From Archilochus colubris (taxonomy: Eukaryota; Chordata; Aves; Apodiformes; Trochilidae), in NCBI GenBank assembly GCA_023079485.1, contig CM041084.1:63397709-63461708 (forward strand): a DNA stretch of 64,000 bases, given 5' to 3'. The notes under the pieces are model-generated. The model was not told the DNA's origin. It was given only the letters and a program-made list of their open reading frames with translations, and searched no databases. This document shows positions 33,409-47,141 of the stretch, in pieces. Positions within the stretch are counted from its first letter, which is position 1. Each line of letters begins with the position of its first letter. The translations under genes were made by a program, and so were the position numbers.

Positions 33409-35744
33409 AGTTACAAGCATAGAAGCTGACAAGATCACAGTTTGCTATGCAAGCTGCAATTTGATTAATGTGGCAGCTGTTTGATGGGAAATTAGGAGAG
33501 TTTTGAGAGTCATGAGAGGAAATTAGGCCATCTTTAAAGCTCTTTAAAAACTCAGTGCTACTCTTCCCCTGGAGGCTTATGAGCATACAGGCAACTTCTG
33601 TATTTAATCAAGCAAGCAAACACAACACAGAAGCTAAAAATATTTCCAAGGTGCAGCAAGATGCAATCTTTATGCAATAAGAGACCAGAAATCTTTGTTT
33701 CTGGAAATCTTGACCTCAGCGTCTTGGTTTGCATAGTCCAAATCCTTCATTGTGTGATTCTATCCAGCGTTGAGGTCTATGGCAGAAACATTCCAGCATT
33801 GAGATCAGAGCACAATCTGACTGGCAGCTCTGGAAGTCTCCTTGACCTTCAAGGGATCTCTAAGTAGTTTGCACTGTCTGCCCAGAATTAATCCTAGTTG
33901 CCTCCAATGTCTCAGTAACCAATGTGTCTGAACTATGTGGAAATGAAGGTCCCATGGTATGAATTATCTATTTTCCCTGGTGAAAACAGGGTGGTTCTAA
34001 TAAATAAATTCCAAAAAAAAACCCGGAGAAACTTCTTTCCTGGGAATGATCAACATAAGCTGGAAGTGTGACAAATCTAATTCAGAAGGAGTAAACTTGG
34101 AGTCGGTCAGCAGTGCTGAGGATGCATGGGAAGCTTCTTGTTATTCAAAGTTTCACTGGGATTTTAATTCTTTAAAACTGTGCTTTTCTACCAGATGTGG
34201 GAATGCAAAATTAATGCAGATGCAGTAACCATGGTCCAGTGGAGAGTTTTGGGGCTAGAATTCAGAAGATCTGGTTTCTGGTTTGGGATGTGCAGACTGT
34301 GACATGGGAAAATAGTCTGTGCTAGATTTAGTAGAGTTTAATATTTTTGGCACTCACAAAATCCAGCTTTATTCTTCTGTGCTCCCAACCTTTCTGTGCA
34401 CTTAGCTTTCCAATGGTTGAATCCCCAGGGCAAAAACTTTTTAACTTCCAGTCTGAAAACTACCAACAGTCTATAAGATATCAGAAGGTGATCTGTGGAA
34501 GCATCACAATTTAAAAGCAAAATTAATTTGTGACCAATGACAACATGAACAGACAGACTGGGAAAAATATAAGTACTGAACCTCTCTAATTACAACTGAC
34601 TGCAAAGCCACTGTGCTGACCACACAAAATAGCCCTTTGATTTGTTGCCCAGCTTCCAAGATGGAAGTTGCTCTGTATTTGAGAAGCATCATTTTCAACA
34701 CGCAGCTTTTTGTTGCTGTCTATGCAGCCAAACACACATGGCTCTGATAAGGCTGAGCTGGATGTCTTGTGTTTATACGGCACCATGGTGCTCAAACTGG
34801 TGCTTCCCAATCTGTTCTGCATCTGAAATCAAAGTTCATCTCACCTTTCCCCCAGCAAATTTGGAGGTGATTGCCATTTCTCCTCTTATGCACAAATTCT
34901 GCAGTTAAGGCATTAGTTCAAGTTGTAGAAGAATTAAATTCAAACTTCATCCCAATTGCCCTGAGGGAAAGTGAAAACTCATCTCCCACCTTTTGGGAAG
35001 TTGTTCTTGCATTCAGTCTCCTGGCAGCCCTCAGCCTCTCTCTCCCAGTGGAGCCCTCCAACCCCCTACAGAGTAATTCCATTTTTCCTAAGCCAAGGAT
35101 GACCTTAAAGCTCACAAGAGAGGGCTCTTGTTTGCAAGGAGGAGAGGTGACCTGAAGTACAGTCCTTGTTCAAATTAACAGCTCAGTGGTTTAGCATTGT
35201 GTTTGCTAACAAAGTTTTAAAGAAAGGCAGAGCACAGAAATGGGTAGCCAAGGCAATAAGTAAACTCCTGGAACAAGTGATGAACAAGGCTTTTTCACTT
35301 GGATCCTTTATTGCAAGTGAGGAAAGTGTATTTCCTTTATTTCAGTTTATTAATTTTTTTAGTTTGGTCGGTGAATTGTTCATTGGAAAGGAGAAATTAA
35401 TTACGGGTTAAAAAAAAATGGAAATTTCTTTTTCCTACCCACTACCCTATGAATTAGGTGAGACAACGTGTCTGACAACTACTTGTTCTAGGCTTCTTAA
35501 GCACTTGTTAACAGTTTATTTAATGAACTACACTTTTCTTTGTTTAATAATGCAGTTAACTTTACATACAAAATGTGTTTTGACACCTGCTTCTTCTTCA
35601 TTCACATCCAAATTATTTAATGTGACTTTATTTAATAATGAAAATCACTGCTGCCTTTTTGTGTATGATTATATCCTAATTTTTATCCAAAGGCAATTCA
35701 ATAGAACTCCTAAGGAAAAAAAAAAAAGTAATTACTTATGAAAT
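33409..35744. other. Intergenic DNA, no gene seen
   Basis: AT-rich, with no supportable exon, RNA gene or repeat. Confidence 0.5.
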
Positions 35745-36145
35745 ACAGAAGCACCTGAGGGAACTGGAGTTGCTTCATCTGGAGGAAAGGAGTCTCAGGG
35801 GAGACCTTATCACTCTAAAACTATCTGAAAGGAGATTGTAGTGGGATGGGTGTTTTTCTCTTCTCCCAAGTAACAAGCAATAGAACAAGAGGAAATGGTC
35901 TCAAGTTGTGCCAGGGAAAGTCTATGTTGGATATTAAGAAAAATGTATCCACAGAATGAGTTGTCAGGCACTGGAACAGGCTGTGCTGGGAAGTGGTAAG
36001 ATTATAATCCCTGGAAATATTTAAAAGATGTGTAGATGTAGTGTGTAGGGAGGTGGTTTAGTGGTGGACTTGGTTGCACCCACTTAATGGTTGGACTTGA
36101 TGATCTTAATGTCTTCTCCAACGAAAAAGATTCTATGATTTTCTA
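35745..36145 (+). mobile_element. CR1 LINE 3' fragment, diverged
   Basis: Recognisable but decayed CR1: GTCTCAGGGGAGACCTTATC, CTCAAGTTGTGCCAGGGAAA, GGTTGGACTTGATGATCTTA and a terminal GATTCTATGAT. It is older than the neighbouring copies, judging by the substitutions. Confidence 0.85.
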
Positions 36146-37174
36146 GTATAATAAAAGGTAAACATTAAGTATTTGAATAAAAATATCAGTTGCTTAAGTA
36201 TTTGAATATATACACATCACATGCTAAGTTAGCAAAACATGAAAGTATAAACTATAGCAAAGGGCTCCAGGTGCTACGGAAGAAATCTCAGTGGTTACCA
36301 ACTACTAGGAACCAATTGTTCTTTGGAAAAATCATTAAATAGAAATACAAAACAGGAATAAAATTGGGAACCTTTATTCAAGGTCACTTGCTTTTTCCTT
36401 TAATGACAACTAAGATAGATTGCTTAAATCCCACACATATGAATAGCTCCACCCAAATGATTTTTCACAATAGGAGGTAGCCAGTTTACACGCTTCTGTG
36501 GTCACAAAAGAGAGGAGGAAGGCATGCTGCTAACAATATCACTGCTGGCTGCTATTCTGGTTCATCTTCACTCACTCCCAGCCCTCCCTCACGTAGGGCT
36601 TCCAGGAAATACATTTTTGCCTCATTCTTCTCCCTTGTGACTTTCTGAGGAGTGAGGCACTTTTCTGCCTGGCCTTTCCCCTCTCCAAACACACATCTCT
36701 CTGCCCAGCCACCTGCTTTGAGCCCATTTACGATGCCCACAGATCTCTCAGGATGGAGAGGTGCCATCAGGTAGGTCTCACCAGAAATGCCCTAGATTTC
36801 AATGGAGCAGCAAGTGGAGAGCCATGAGGTTTCTAGGATAGGTAAGGAACAGCAACCTGCTGCATCTGAAGGGAGAAAAGAGAGCTGGAGTTTGTCATTC
36901 TGTGAACTCAGGAGATGAAAAGCTAAGCACCCTTGGTGTATCAGTTCAACTCAGAGAAAAGATGCTATTTACTATGGTCTTTATTACTTGAGATTTGTCT
37001 GCTCCTTCCCTCTTTTCATCATGATGCTCAGACTCACTCCTGTGTTACACATCCTGCCCATGTTTTGGGTAAATCAACCCAGCCCAGATGCTGTGGTAAC
37101 TCCTCTGGATGTCTTCGGGAGAGTTTCAAAATCCATCCCCACCACTCACTGCAATTGCATCATCTTGCAGGAAG
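36146..37174. other. Intergenic DNA, no gene seen
   Basis: No supportable feature. An imperfect local duplication of TTAAGTATTTGAATA lies near 36157-36210. Confidence 0.5.
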
Positions 37175-37665
37175 AGGACTTTAGGAAGTTGAGGTCCTGG
37201 AGCGGGTCCAAAGGAGGGCAACCAGGCTGGTGAAGGGACTCCAGCACAGATCCTATGAGGAGAGGCTGAGGGAGCTGGGGCTGTTCAGCCTAAAGAAGAG
37301 GAGGCTCAGAGGAGACCTCATCACTCTCTACAACTCCCTGAAAGGAGGGTGTAGCCAGGGGGGGGTTGGTCCCTTTTCCCAGGGAACTCTCAGCAAGACA
37401 AGAGGGCATGGTCTTAAGTTGTGCCAGGGGAGGTTTAGGTTGGATATTAGAAAGAATTTCTTTACGGAGAGAGTGATCAAGCGTTGGAATGGGCTGCCCA
37501 GGGAAGTAGTGGATTCTCCGTCCCTGGAGATATTTAAAAAGAGACTGGATGTGGCACTCAGTGCCATGGGCTGGTAACTGCAGAGGTAGTGGATCAAGGG
37601 TTGGACTTGATGATCTCTGAGGTCCCTTCCAAACCAGCCAATTCTATGATTCTATGATTCTATGA
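37175..37665 (+). mobile_element. CR1 LINE 3' fragment
   Basis: Contains GGAGCGGGTCCAAAGGAGGG, CTCTACAACTCCCTGAAAGG, GATTAGAAAGAATTTCTTTAC-type text and three tail units of ATTCTATG. Same subfamily as the TMEM14C-intron copy at 12.3 kb. It is well preserved. Confidence 0.93.
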
Positions 37666-40600
37666 CTTGGGCTCTGTGGCAGCCCAGTCCTTCTGCCTGC
37701 TATAGGTGCAGGTTACCAAGGTACCTGATCCCAACTATTGCCTCTAAATTCTGAGACAGTTTAGCATTGGGGTTTTTTTGTTTGTTTGTTTGTTTGTGTT
37801 GTTGTTGTTTTATTCCTTCAAAGTAAATAAATCAAATACTACTGCCATGATCTGCTGCCCAGGGGATAAAAAGAAATAGTGGGTGACACTGGGGACTGCT
37901 GAAAATTGTTAGCTACCAGTTAGCTCTACTGTCAGTCTGGTGTGGGGGACCAACTTAAGGCAGTTTTGTCTGCCTTGACTGAAAGGCATAACTGAAGGAT
38001 TGTAGAGCCTTGTGATCATGCTTATTTGGAGAGTTTAGCACAGAGAAGAGGAGGATTTGCACCCACATGAGACTGCTTTGAATATTAGGCGTGGGGCATT
38101 TGCTGTAGGAAATTAGTTAATATTTCCCACTCCCTAATTGTCATGAAAATGAGTTACCATTTAATTCTGGGCTATTTTTTATGCCACATGAATGGCACAG
38201 TGATTCCTTGCTCAAATATCTGAAATAATAAAAGCAATGCAAAGATGAAAACATCACATTCCAGCACTCATATCACAGAGCTTCTCCTTCCCTTGACTGG
38301 GGATCTGAAATGTACATTATTTCAAGTGTGAAATGAATGCAAAAAAAGGCAAGCACCTTTTCAGGATGTGCATCATTTCATTACAAGTGCTTCATCCTTA
38401 ATTTTGACTTCTCTTTCATCCTTGTCCAATCACTTTTACTAAAATGAAAACCATTTCTCTGTGGAATCAAATCTGTTTAAGTCTAAAGTCTGAGGGTAAG
38501 CTCTCTAACCCTGGATTTGTAAAATGGTTTGCAAATGTGATTAAAGCCAGTCTAGCTTTTCATGGTAAATAATAAAGAATTATGTATCTGACAAAGATAT
38601 TCAACTGAATGCTGCCCGTGATTGCATTGCTGTGTTCATGACCCTCCTTTGTCTTATCTATTGTTAAAACAATAGGAGCACAGTCATACAGTTTACAGTG
38701 TCCCACATATACTCTATGTGGGACACAGCCTGATGTGCATTGCATTAGATTTGTGATTCTATAATGTCCTTAATAAAGCTGCCCTACTTTCTTTGTTTCT
38801 ATGTTTTTCTAATATTAGAAGTGCTGAGTGCTACAGCATAGCCTGATTAATATTAAAAGAAATATTCCTCTATTACTAAGCAATCCTCATTCACCCACTT
38901 TCTGTCATTTGTCCTACATTGAAAGACAATGTGTCCTTAAACACCGTGAAGGCATGTATGCAGCTGGAACACACCATCCTGTGCATTATAGGTGAGATGT
39001 GTAGCAACTGCAGTTCCCTGCTGCAGCTCTCACTCTGATGAAAAATCACATATTCCTTTCATGGGGGCTCATTTAATAAAGCACAGTTGCTGCATCAGTT
39101 CCTAAAAGTACCCATGTTAGTCCTAATGATTAATGCCTGAAGCGTGATGATGATAATATAGTTCTCTGAGCTGTTTGACTACTTTTGAAGAAACATTCTC
39201 CTCTTACATAAAGTCCCTTTGAAAAAGTGTATTTTCATTTCAAAAGATTAAGCCTTGCTTGAATATTAACAGGTATTTCTGGTGTGGAAAGTATCTGTTT
39301 ATCTTGAGCTGGGAGTCAGTCTCTAGATGTTATGATTTCAAAGAATGTCTCAGAAATGTAGCCTCATGAACACCAGTGACCAGCTGCCTGTCTTGGCATG
39401 CAGATTTTGTGACAACAAGTTGCTCTCTCCTGTTTATTTCACTGGTGATGATTTCACCACCTGATGGATACCAGGAATTCTTGACTTTTACTCTGTTGCT
39501 TCGGGTACACCAGGGGAGGACGTGTTCTGACTGTTGGCACACAGAGGGCAAGGCAGAAAGAGGAAGGGGAAGCAATTAAGCCTCATTTCCAGAAGGAAGT
39601 CTTCAGCTTTGAAAAAGCCAAGAAATACCTTTGGCTCTTAGGAGAGAGAGAATTAAAAAAACATATGATTGTTTCTTTGTTATAAGGAAATCAGTGTTGC
39701 ACGCTTCCATTCCCCTGAAGCACTTAATAGCATGTCTTTCCCTGTGTTGATGGGTACATGAGGGGTGTCAGGGATGGACTGGCTTCCCTGCTCCCACCAG
39801 GAGACATTGCTTCCTTCCTGTGGATGACAGTCCTCACCTTCTTCTCTGTGGACAACATACAGTTCAGTACTCACCTGGATTGAAGAAAGAACCTTCAGAA
39901 AGAACCAAAAGTAATGGGTTTACTGTTGCAGATACAGGAGAATTTGCAAACAGCCAGTAGTCTAGAAACTGGAGTGGACTAAATTTACCCTTTGTGAAAT
40001 TCAACAACACATGGTTGACTATTTTTAATTTACTGAATCAAGGTCACATTGCAGGTAATACAGGCCAGGCTTCAACACCTTCACATCAGTATGCTTGGCA
40101 AATCTAAAGCATGAGATTTGTTACATTCTCAAAGAACATTATTTTAAGGGAGCAATAGCTGTGCGGAGGCACATATCTGAAAGAGAACTGCACTAACCCT
40201 CTCTGTGTACTGACATAGACCTAATTAAGGCTTTTTTTCTCCTTGTTTTTTTGTTTTCTTTTCTTCTTTTCTTTTATCAACGTATCAAAAAGGAAGGCTT
40301 GTTGACTGGCATTTCATCTATTTGTTCAGATGAAAAATAATCACAGTACCAATCCAGACCTTTAAATGTATGTGCCATAAATTAAAAACTGAAGTGGAAG
40401 GAAATGAAAAAGGTTCTCTAGCTTGGATCATAGGATCACACTTGAGGTTGGCAGGGACTTCTGCAGGCAATGCAGTAAATACCTCTGCCTCAGTACCTTT
40501 CCCTCCAGTAGCCTAACAGGAAATAGTCAGGTGGCATTTCAGTGTGTCCATAAAGCTAACAGATCTGGTTTTGGACAGATCATGTGAAAAGCATTAGGCT

Positions 40601-42438
40601 CTTTACTGAGTATTATAACAAAAATTGTGTGTAAAGACTTGCCGTGGGCCACAAGCCTGCATTAGATCAGAGCACTCTCCAGAGTCTGGGTTCACCCATT
40701 CCCAGGAAACAGATTCTGTTGGGATTCAGAATCTTCTTAGCACACACAAGACATGGGCTTGTTTCAACAGGTAGAGAGAAATTATTGTCTGCCCTGCCTG
40801 AATCACTGTGCCTTTGTCAAACAGCAGCAGGTTTTCCATTGTGAAATGTAGTTGATTTGCAGTACCCAGGAAGGCTGTTTAAAAATTATTTATGCAATAG
40901 ATGTATTTTCCTTTAAATCCTATTCCATAACTGTCTCCATTAAGGTTTCTTGCAAGTCCCAGCTACTTTCAGAGAGAGGACCCTTGAGAAGGAAGGCAAT
41001 TGATTCCAGCACAGAGCAATATTGTGCTGTATTCCCACATTACAGAGGGGTTCCTACCAAACAGAACCCTTTGAAAAACCCATGCTGCACAAGTAGGCTT
41101 AGAAGTCTGGAAATCACAAGTGCTCACTTTTATGCACTCCTGCATAACTAATAAAGTAATGATTCTCTGTTGTTTTCATCATAAAGCAACTTTTCAGCTG
41201 CCCTGCAAGCAATGAGAAATGTGCAAGCAATAGCAAGTCTATTGCTAAAATAATAACCACTTTGGCAGTGTATTACAGCTATTTGCACAGCACTTAAGTG
41301 TGACATGACACAAACTACTGCTTCAGCTCAAAACCATTTTTTAGAATTAAGAATTTCTATATGACTTATTCATACTATTACTTTTTTTTCCTCAGCAAAG
41401 TATCAATATGAGAATCCCCTTCTCCACGGGGCTACTTACATATTTCAGCAACTATGGATTTGCTAAGGTGACTTATAAAGCTTTAGTTACTTCTGCCCAC
41501 TCCGTTGCATATGTCCAGGGTCTCTGGATGCTTGGCAAGAGCCCAGGCAGAGCAGCAAATAGCAAAGGTATAGGTGTGGAAAGCTAAATTTACTGTGTGC
41601 TGGAATCCTGCCTCCTGTGCAGATCCAATACCTGGTGTTGTGCTCTGGGTATGTCTCAGGTAAGTCTGATTTGCTGAAGGCATGTCAGGGGTTTCATCAG
41701 CAGGTGTGTATGTAGCATGATCTCAAGATTCAGTGCCTGTCTTGTGTGCTGTCTGGTGCATATTCCCATGTTTCTGTTGGGAGGGAATTACTAATGTCAA
41801 GTTTAAGGACGTATTACACCTTCACAGGGCATGGTTATACCCATGCAGCTATGCACCCATTCCTTCCTTTCATTAAGGGATCCCATGTCCATCTTTGCTA
41901 AAAAGATTCTCTATCTGCTTTCTCACCTAATGGAATTGCAACTGATGGGAGCTAAGGAAAGCCAGCTAGCCCCAAAATGTGTCTACCAGCTGAATGCCTC
42001 ATTTCAGATGTCTAGTTGCTCTCAAGCACACCCAAAATGCAGACCTGACAGAACATTGCACTTGTTTTCTCTGAGCCTTGTTTCTCCACTTGTGATGTGG
42101 GAATACATACACTTGTCTTCCTTCTTTGGATGTCCATACAAACAGTGGAAATTGTACCTAGTTAGGTCCTTCTGCATGCCTTAGTGAACAGAGAGGACAA
42201 CCAATGCCTTCAGAGGGGTCTTGTTAGTGATGCAGTTTCTTGAAGCCTCATTGGTTTCCTTACAGCCCATCCACACTTGGCATGCATACCTTCTAAAGAA
42301 AGGCTCTGGAAACTGGGAAAGAATAACTCAGAAAATGTACTGAACAGACTTGGAGAGCCCAGGTATGGGCACAATTCCCATTGACCAGAATGAAGAACAT
42401 CTAAATAGATCATGAAACCTTTGCTAGCACACGTGGGT
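37666..42438. other. Intergenic DNA, no gene seen
   Basis: Contains a (TTTG)n/(TTG)n microsatellite near 37771-37808, a perfect 12-bp inverted repeat at 38698-38726, and a very short possible CR1 end remnant near 40425-40475 (minus). No gene is supported. Confidence 0.5.
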
Positions 42439-42698
42439 TGTGGTGTGTTGCCAGTGAGTGGGTGAGTCCACCTGTGCCTGATTAGGGCAGGCCCCATTGG
42501 GCATGAGCAAGGCCAGGGGGCCAATAAAGGTGGACACACACCACAGGAAGATCCAGCTCACTCTGGCCGAGGCATGGAGAGGCCAGCAGCTCGTCGAGCC
42601 CGGGAGCAAGAAAGGCTCTGTTTTGGGTGTGTGGTGGTGGTTGGGGGGTTTTTATTCTCTAGTTCTCTATGTTGCACTTTGGACCATTTACTACTACA
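42439..42698 (+). mobile_element. LTR-related fragment (class II ERV type)
   Basis: Shares ordered motifs with the LTRs at 14.7 and 26 kb: TCCACCTGTGCCTGATTAGG, GGGCA...GAGCAAGGCCAGG and GGGCCAATAAAGGTGG. It could run from TGTGGTG (42439) to CTACTACA (42698), which have TG/CA ends, but I see no target-site duplication. Most likely a diverged solo LTR. Confidence 0.6.
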
Positions 42699-45600
42699 AA
42701 TGTTAAAGCAGTTTCTGCCTTTAGATCCCAGAGCAAGAACTTCTGTGGGTTGTCTCAGTGGAAATTCATTCAGAGACACTAAAATGAAGCGTGTGGCTTC
42801 TCACAAGAACAAATTCCTGTCAGCCTGAGAAACTGCCAGTTGTATGGCATTAGATGTGAAAAAGGACTTGAGCAACTCAGCTCATACCTCCTTTCTTGTG
42901 CTGCAAACTGAAGCTGTGGATGAGTCAGTAGAGCTGAGTGGGAGTACCAGACAGGCCTGAATCACCACTTTTTCCTTGTCTCTGCGTTATTTCCACGCAA
43001 ATAATTTCACGTCTCAAAGCCACAGAAGAAGCTGCAAAGTGGTGACTGCAAACCTCATACTTCAGAGGAAGACAACTTGCTAAATGAAATTCACATCTGC
43101 TTCATGTTTGAAGACACTTATTTATGTAAAAGGAAATGAGCTAATTAATCATAAAATGCTGGAACTTGAGAAATATTTTGAGGGATAGTAAGCTCCATTT
43201 CAAGGTTTCACCGAAGCTACGTATTATTCCATTGTTGTTCAGACTGTATGAGAGATGTGAGAAATGCAGCTGTGGAGTCTGACAGAATAGATGTTTTAAA
43301 AGTCAAGAAAACATATTTGCTTTTAAGTACAGAGAAGCAAGACAGAAACAGTGTGGGATCCTGGTAATCTATCAGATGGATCTTCATCTTTCTGTTGAGT
43401 TCAGTAGGCTTTATATAGAAACCTCTGCAATATGTGGGAAGCCACCTTCACACATTTGGAGAGTAAATTGAGGACTTCTATCTACTAAGTGTTATCTGTA
43501 TCTGGAAGATCACCAACTTTCTTTGTTTTACTTGCCAACAGATAAGTATACCAATGTCATGTATTCTTGATTCATCCTTCTATACCTGTTATATATCCTT
43601 TCATATCTACTACTTTCAACTAAGTAGCAACTTTAAAACTAAATACAACGCTAAGTCAAATAAATAAAAAGTACAAAAATAAAAGATTTCTGAGTTTTAT
43701 AGTCTCAACATTTATTTAAGAGGAAACCAATACAGTTCTACAGGAAGAACTTCATACAATATATGGAATCCAACTGAGAAGACAGTTTCAAAGCTCTGAA
43801 AACAATTCTTATCAACATTCTGTAGAAGAGCTATTAAGATTTCTCACATGAAATCGGGATGTACCTATATGTACTTTGCACAGTATGGTGACATGGAGCT
43901 GTAAAATTAAACTGAAATATGTTAAAAGGGCAACATTTTGACTGCAACAATTCTATTAGTTTCCTGCTAGCTGCTTTCATTTACAGAATGTAGAAACAGA
44001 AAAAAGGACAAGTGAGACATTTATGACTTTTTTTTCACATCCAACTTTGCACTAACAACTTATTTCAAGCTAAGGAAAACCTCAAGAAGGAACAAAACTA
44101 TTGCTTTTGTGAGAGAAATATTTGTGTGTGTATTTTTCTTGAATGAAGCTTTGGCAACATTAAGAACAAAATGCCAGCTCTCTTCACAAATCAAGTAGGC
44201 TTAGAAGTGGAAAAATCCAAAATAGAGAACACTGGAAGCGTCGTAGTTCAGTGCACACAGCCCAGGGAACCTTGGTCTTGGTTAGACATATCTTCAAAGT
44301 GAAGCACTTCACTGCTGCCTTAACCTTTTTTTGCTTTGCACAAAAAGCCTTGCCCAGACTTGGTAGTGCTTCAAGTCAGGAGTAACTGGCAGCAGTAATG
44401 ATGTGGATTTGAGCAGAGATTCCACCTGTGCTCATATTTGCAGTCACCTACCATGAGGACACAGTCTGCATTACTGAAAGGTTGGTTGTCCTTCACTGGC
44501 TTCCCCCCAGCCCTTTTCTGGCTGCTCACAAGGACAGGAGAGAGTAGCACGGGGGCTGTTAGCTGAGAGTCACACCTTACTCCAGTATGAACCATTATGG
44601 GGCACATCCCCTGAAGTCCATGCAATCAGTGGGGGGGAACGCAACAGTACTGCAGATGCAACAATTCACATTTGGGGTTTCAGCTTGTTCAGAGACTGAC
44701 TTGGCTAAATGGAGAGCTCAGAGCCAGGTGCCATTTGCTCAACTTAACTCTTCAAAGCTATGTTAACCTAACTGGAGAAAAAAATTACATTTTAAAAAAT
44801 AAAACAAGGAAAACTTGCTCTAGGAAAACAAAGGAAGTAGCAGAATCTAATAATTTCATTCCCTACCCTCCAACTCCCATTTTCTGTGCTTTATGGTAAA
44901 ATTCTCAAAACAATGACCTTACATAGGTCTTCCTAAAGTGGCTTATGCTTACTAAAATAGAAAAAGCTAAATAGTGATTAAATAGGCACACAGCATCTAT
45001 TTATCTTCTACCTTCACATATTTACCCTGTTCCAGTAACCTGGCTACTTTCTCAGTGTTTATTATTATGCACAGACAAGAAATAACAAAGATGTCACAAA
45101 ATGCTCATTCTCAAAATACCCTGCATAAGCAGGTTTGAATGTCTGAGGGAGAGCCCCAGTACAATCTTTGTATTTTAAAGGAAGGCAATACCGTTGTGGT
45201 TTTTTGTCAAATGGATCTGTTTCATGTTTCAGTTGTCAGAAGCCAAAGAGTATCCATTTCTTACGTTTCAGTATTAATAGTACATAGAAAGCAAAACATG
45301 TTTAACTTGCGGCGATCCTTCCAGACTCTGTGCTTTCTGTAATACTGAAGTGTTTTCTGTGAGGTGGTGGCAGGAAAAAATAACCCACCTCTCCTACAGA
45401 GCATGGGAGAGGATTACTGGCTCCCTAAACTGATTTTCTGAGCACTGGAGGACGTTTGCAACGCTGTCCTTGGCACATTTCCAGGAGTTTAATATAGGAA
45501 AGGTTTCTAATTTCTTTTGTCTTTTCTTTCCTTTTCCTGTTCCCTTTCCTCTCGTCTCATTCCTTCCTCACGTACTTTCCTTACCCTTCTCTTCCTTTCT

Positions 45601-46289
45601 CCCAGGTACTGGTGAAAAAGACAATACATGGAAAACCAGCATCCATATATTGGAATCGGGAAGTTTTGCAATTTTTTTTTTACGAATGAGGTGGACAGCA
45701 CTGTAACTGTTTGGCACTCATTGGAGCTCCCCTGCTTCCAGACCTGCCGAATTGTGCAGAGCCAGGGCAGAGGTTCACCTCTGTAAAAATATGCTCTTGC
45801 ATGAACCCATATGAAACCAAAGGGTGATGTGTCCTTGGCTGCTCCTGGGCCCATTGGGCAGCCCCTGGGTGTGCAGGAGCACTGCTCTGGAGGCCTATGG
45901 CTCAGCCTGAACAAGGAAAAAGGTGGGAAAAGCAGAAGCACTGCAGTGGAGCTGGGGTGTTTGCTCTTCCACAGGGCCGTGTTTCACTGTACAGTTCTTC
46001 CAACATGAACCAAGGTCCCAGTAAAGCTGAAGAGAGCTGGTGTTTGTTAGGGGTGCAAACAAGTGACTCCCCAGAACAGGATGGCTGGTAGGGCCTTGGC
46101 TGGGCGTTCAGGCTGGGTGGGTGTGGTGGGAGGCAGAGGTTGGGGTGCCGGTGTTCGATGCTGTGCATGGCAGGTGCCAGGGTTCCAAGCAGCTCCCTTC
46201 GTGCTTTTGAAAATCAAATTTCCAGCAAAATGTCGCAGGAGCAGACGGGCTGGAGGCCAATGGACACAACCAGCTCAGTTGATCTTGGG
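42699..46289. other. Region upstream of GFOD1, no gene seen
   Basis: No supportable exon. A pyrimidine-rich run (about 45510-45605) ends CTCCCAG and looks like a splice acceptor, but nothing convincing follows. Confidence 0.5.
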
Positions 46290-46773
46290 GATCTCCTGTG
46301 CATGTCCCTCATAGCACCACGGTCCCACTTCGGCCCTCCTGCGGGAGATGAGGCGCAAGGTCTCCCGAGCCAGCCGATACCTCGAAACCGAACCGTTAGG
46401 CAACGGGTACACCCCGGACCCTCGGATAACACCTGCGGTGCCGCTGGGGTATCCCCAGGGCTGCTGCGGATACGACTCGCCCTCCCCAGGGCACACCGGG
46501 CGGGCGCCCGGCGGCTCCCAGGGGGCGCCCCGCCGCACCGCCCGCCGGTGCCGGTAACGGGGCGGTGCCGGGGCGGACCCGTGGCGGTCGGCGGCCAATG
46601 GTGCAGCGGGGGCAGAGCTGCCCGTGCAGGAACACCCGGGAGGTGACAGCGAAACCCCGCCTACCCCACGGCGAGCGGGCGCCGGCGGCGAATATGGCAG
46701 AGGAGCGGAGCTGAGCCCCTGCGCTGCCGCTGCCGCCGCCCCCCGCACTTGTTGGCCGCCTCTGCCGGGGGAG

Positions 46774-46851
46774 GGCGGTTAATCCCTGCCCGCCCCGCGG
46801 CCGTTAAGGGAAGGCGGTTAATCCCTGCCCGCCCTGTGGCCGTTAAGGGAG
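46774..46851. repeat. 39-bp tandem duplication in GFOD1 promoter region
   Basis: Two head-to-tail copies (46774-46812 and 46813-46851) of GGCGGTTAATCCCTGCCCGC...GGCCGTTAAGGGA with only a few mismatches. Confidence 0.9.
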
Positions 46852-46895
46852 GGCAGCGCCGGCGCCTTCGCGGAGGAGTGTGTGATGGTGCGGGC

Positions 46896-47051
46896 ATGGC
46901 GGGGCAGCCAGCGGCCGCGGCGCTGCTGAGGCAAGGGGCGGCTGGTCCCGGCCCCGGCGGCGGCGGCAGCAGCGGCAGCAGCAGCCGGCGGCGGCTGCCT
47001 CCTTCTCCTTGCCGCCCGGCGGCCGCCTCCCCCCGCCCCGGCCGGCTCTGA
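46896..47051 (+). CDS. Possible upstream ORF in GFOD1 5' leader
   Basis: ATG in strong context (G at -3 and at +4), 51 codons, low-complexity Ala/Gly/Ser/Pro product, stop 90 bases before the GFOD1 ATG. A second, 14-codon ORF starts at 46885 in another frame. They matter only if transcription starts upstream of them, which is not known. Confidence 0.3.
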   Translation: MAGQPAAAALLRQGAAGPGPGGGGSSGSSSRRRLPPSPCRPAAASPRPGRL

Positions 47052-47141
47052 GGGAAGTAGGTAGCCGCCTCGGCGTGCCGTGCCGTACCGTACCGTGCCG
47101 CCCGCCCGCCTCGCCTCGCCCCCCGCCGCCTTGCCGCCGCC

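Larger units (their letters stand above)
46290..47141 (+). promoter_or_regulatory. GFOD1: GFOD1 CpG island, promoter and 5' UTR region
   Basis: GC content rises sharply from about 46290 and CpG is dense through about 47950, spanning the GFOD1 first coding exon. Features include a 39-bp duplication (46774-46851) and short ATG-started ORFs upstream of the gene start. No TATA box is evident and the start site was not placed. Long overlapping ORFs on both strands are artefacts of high GC. Confidence 0.75.
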
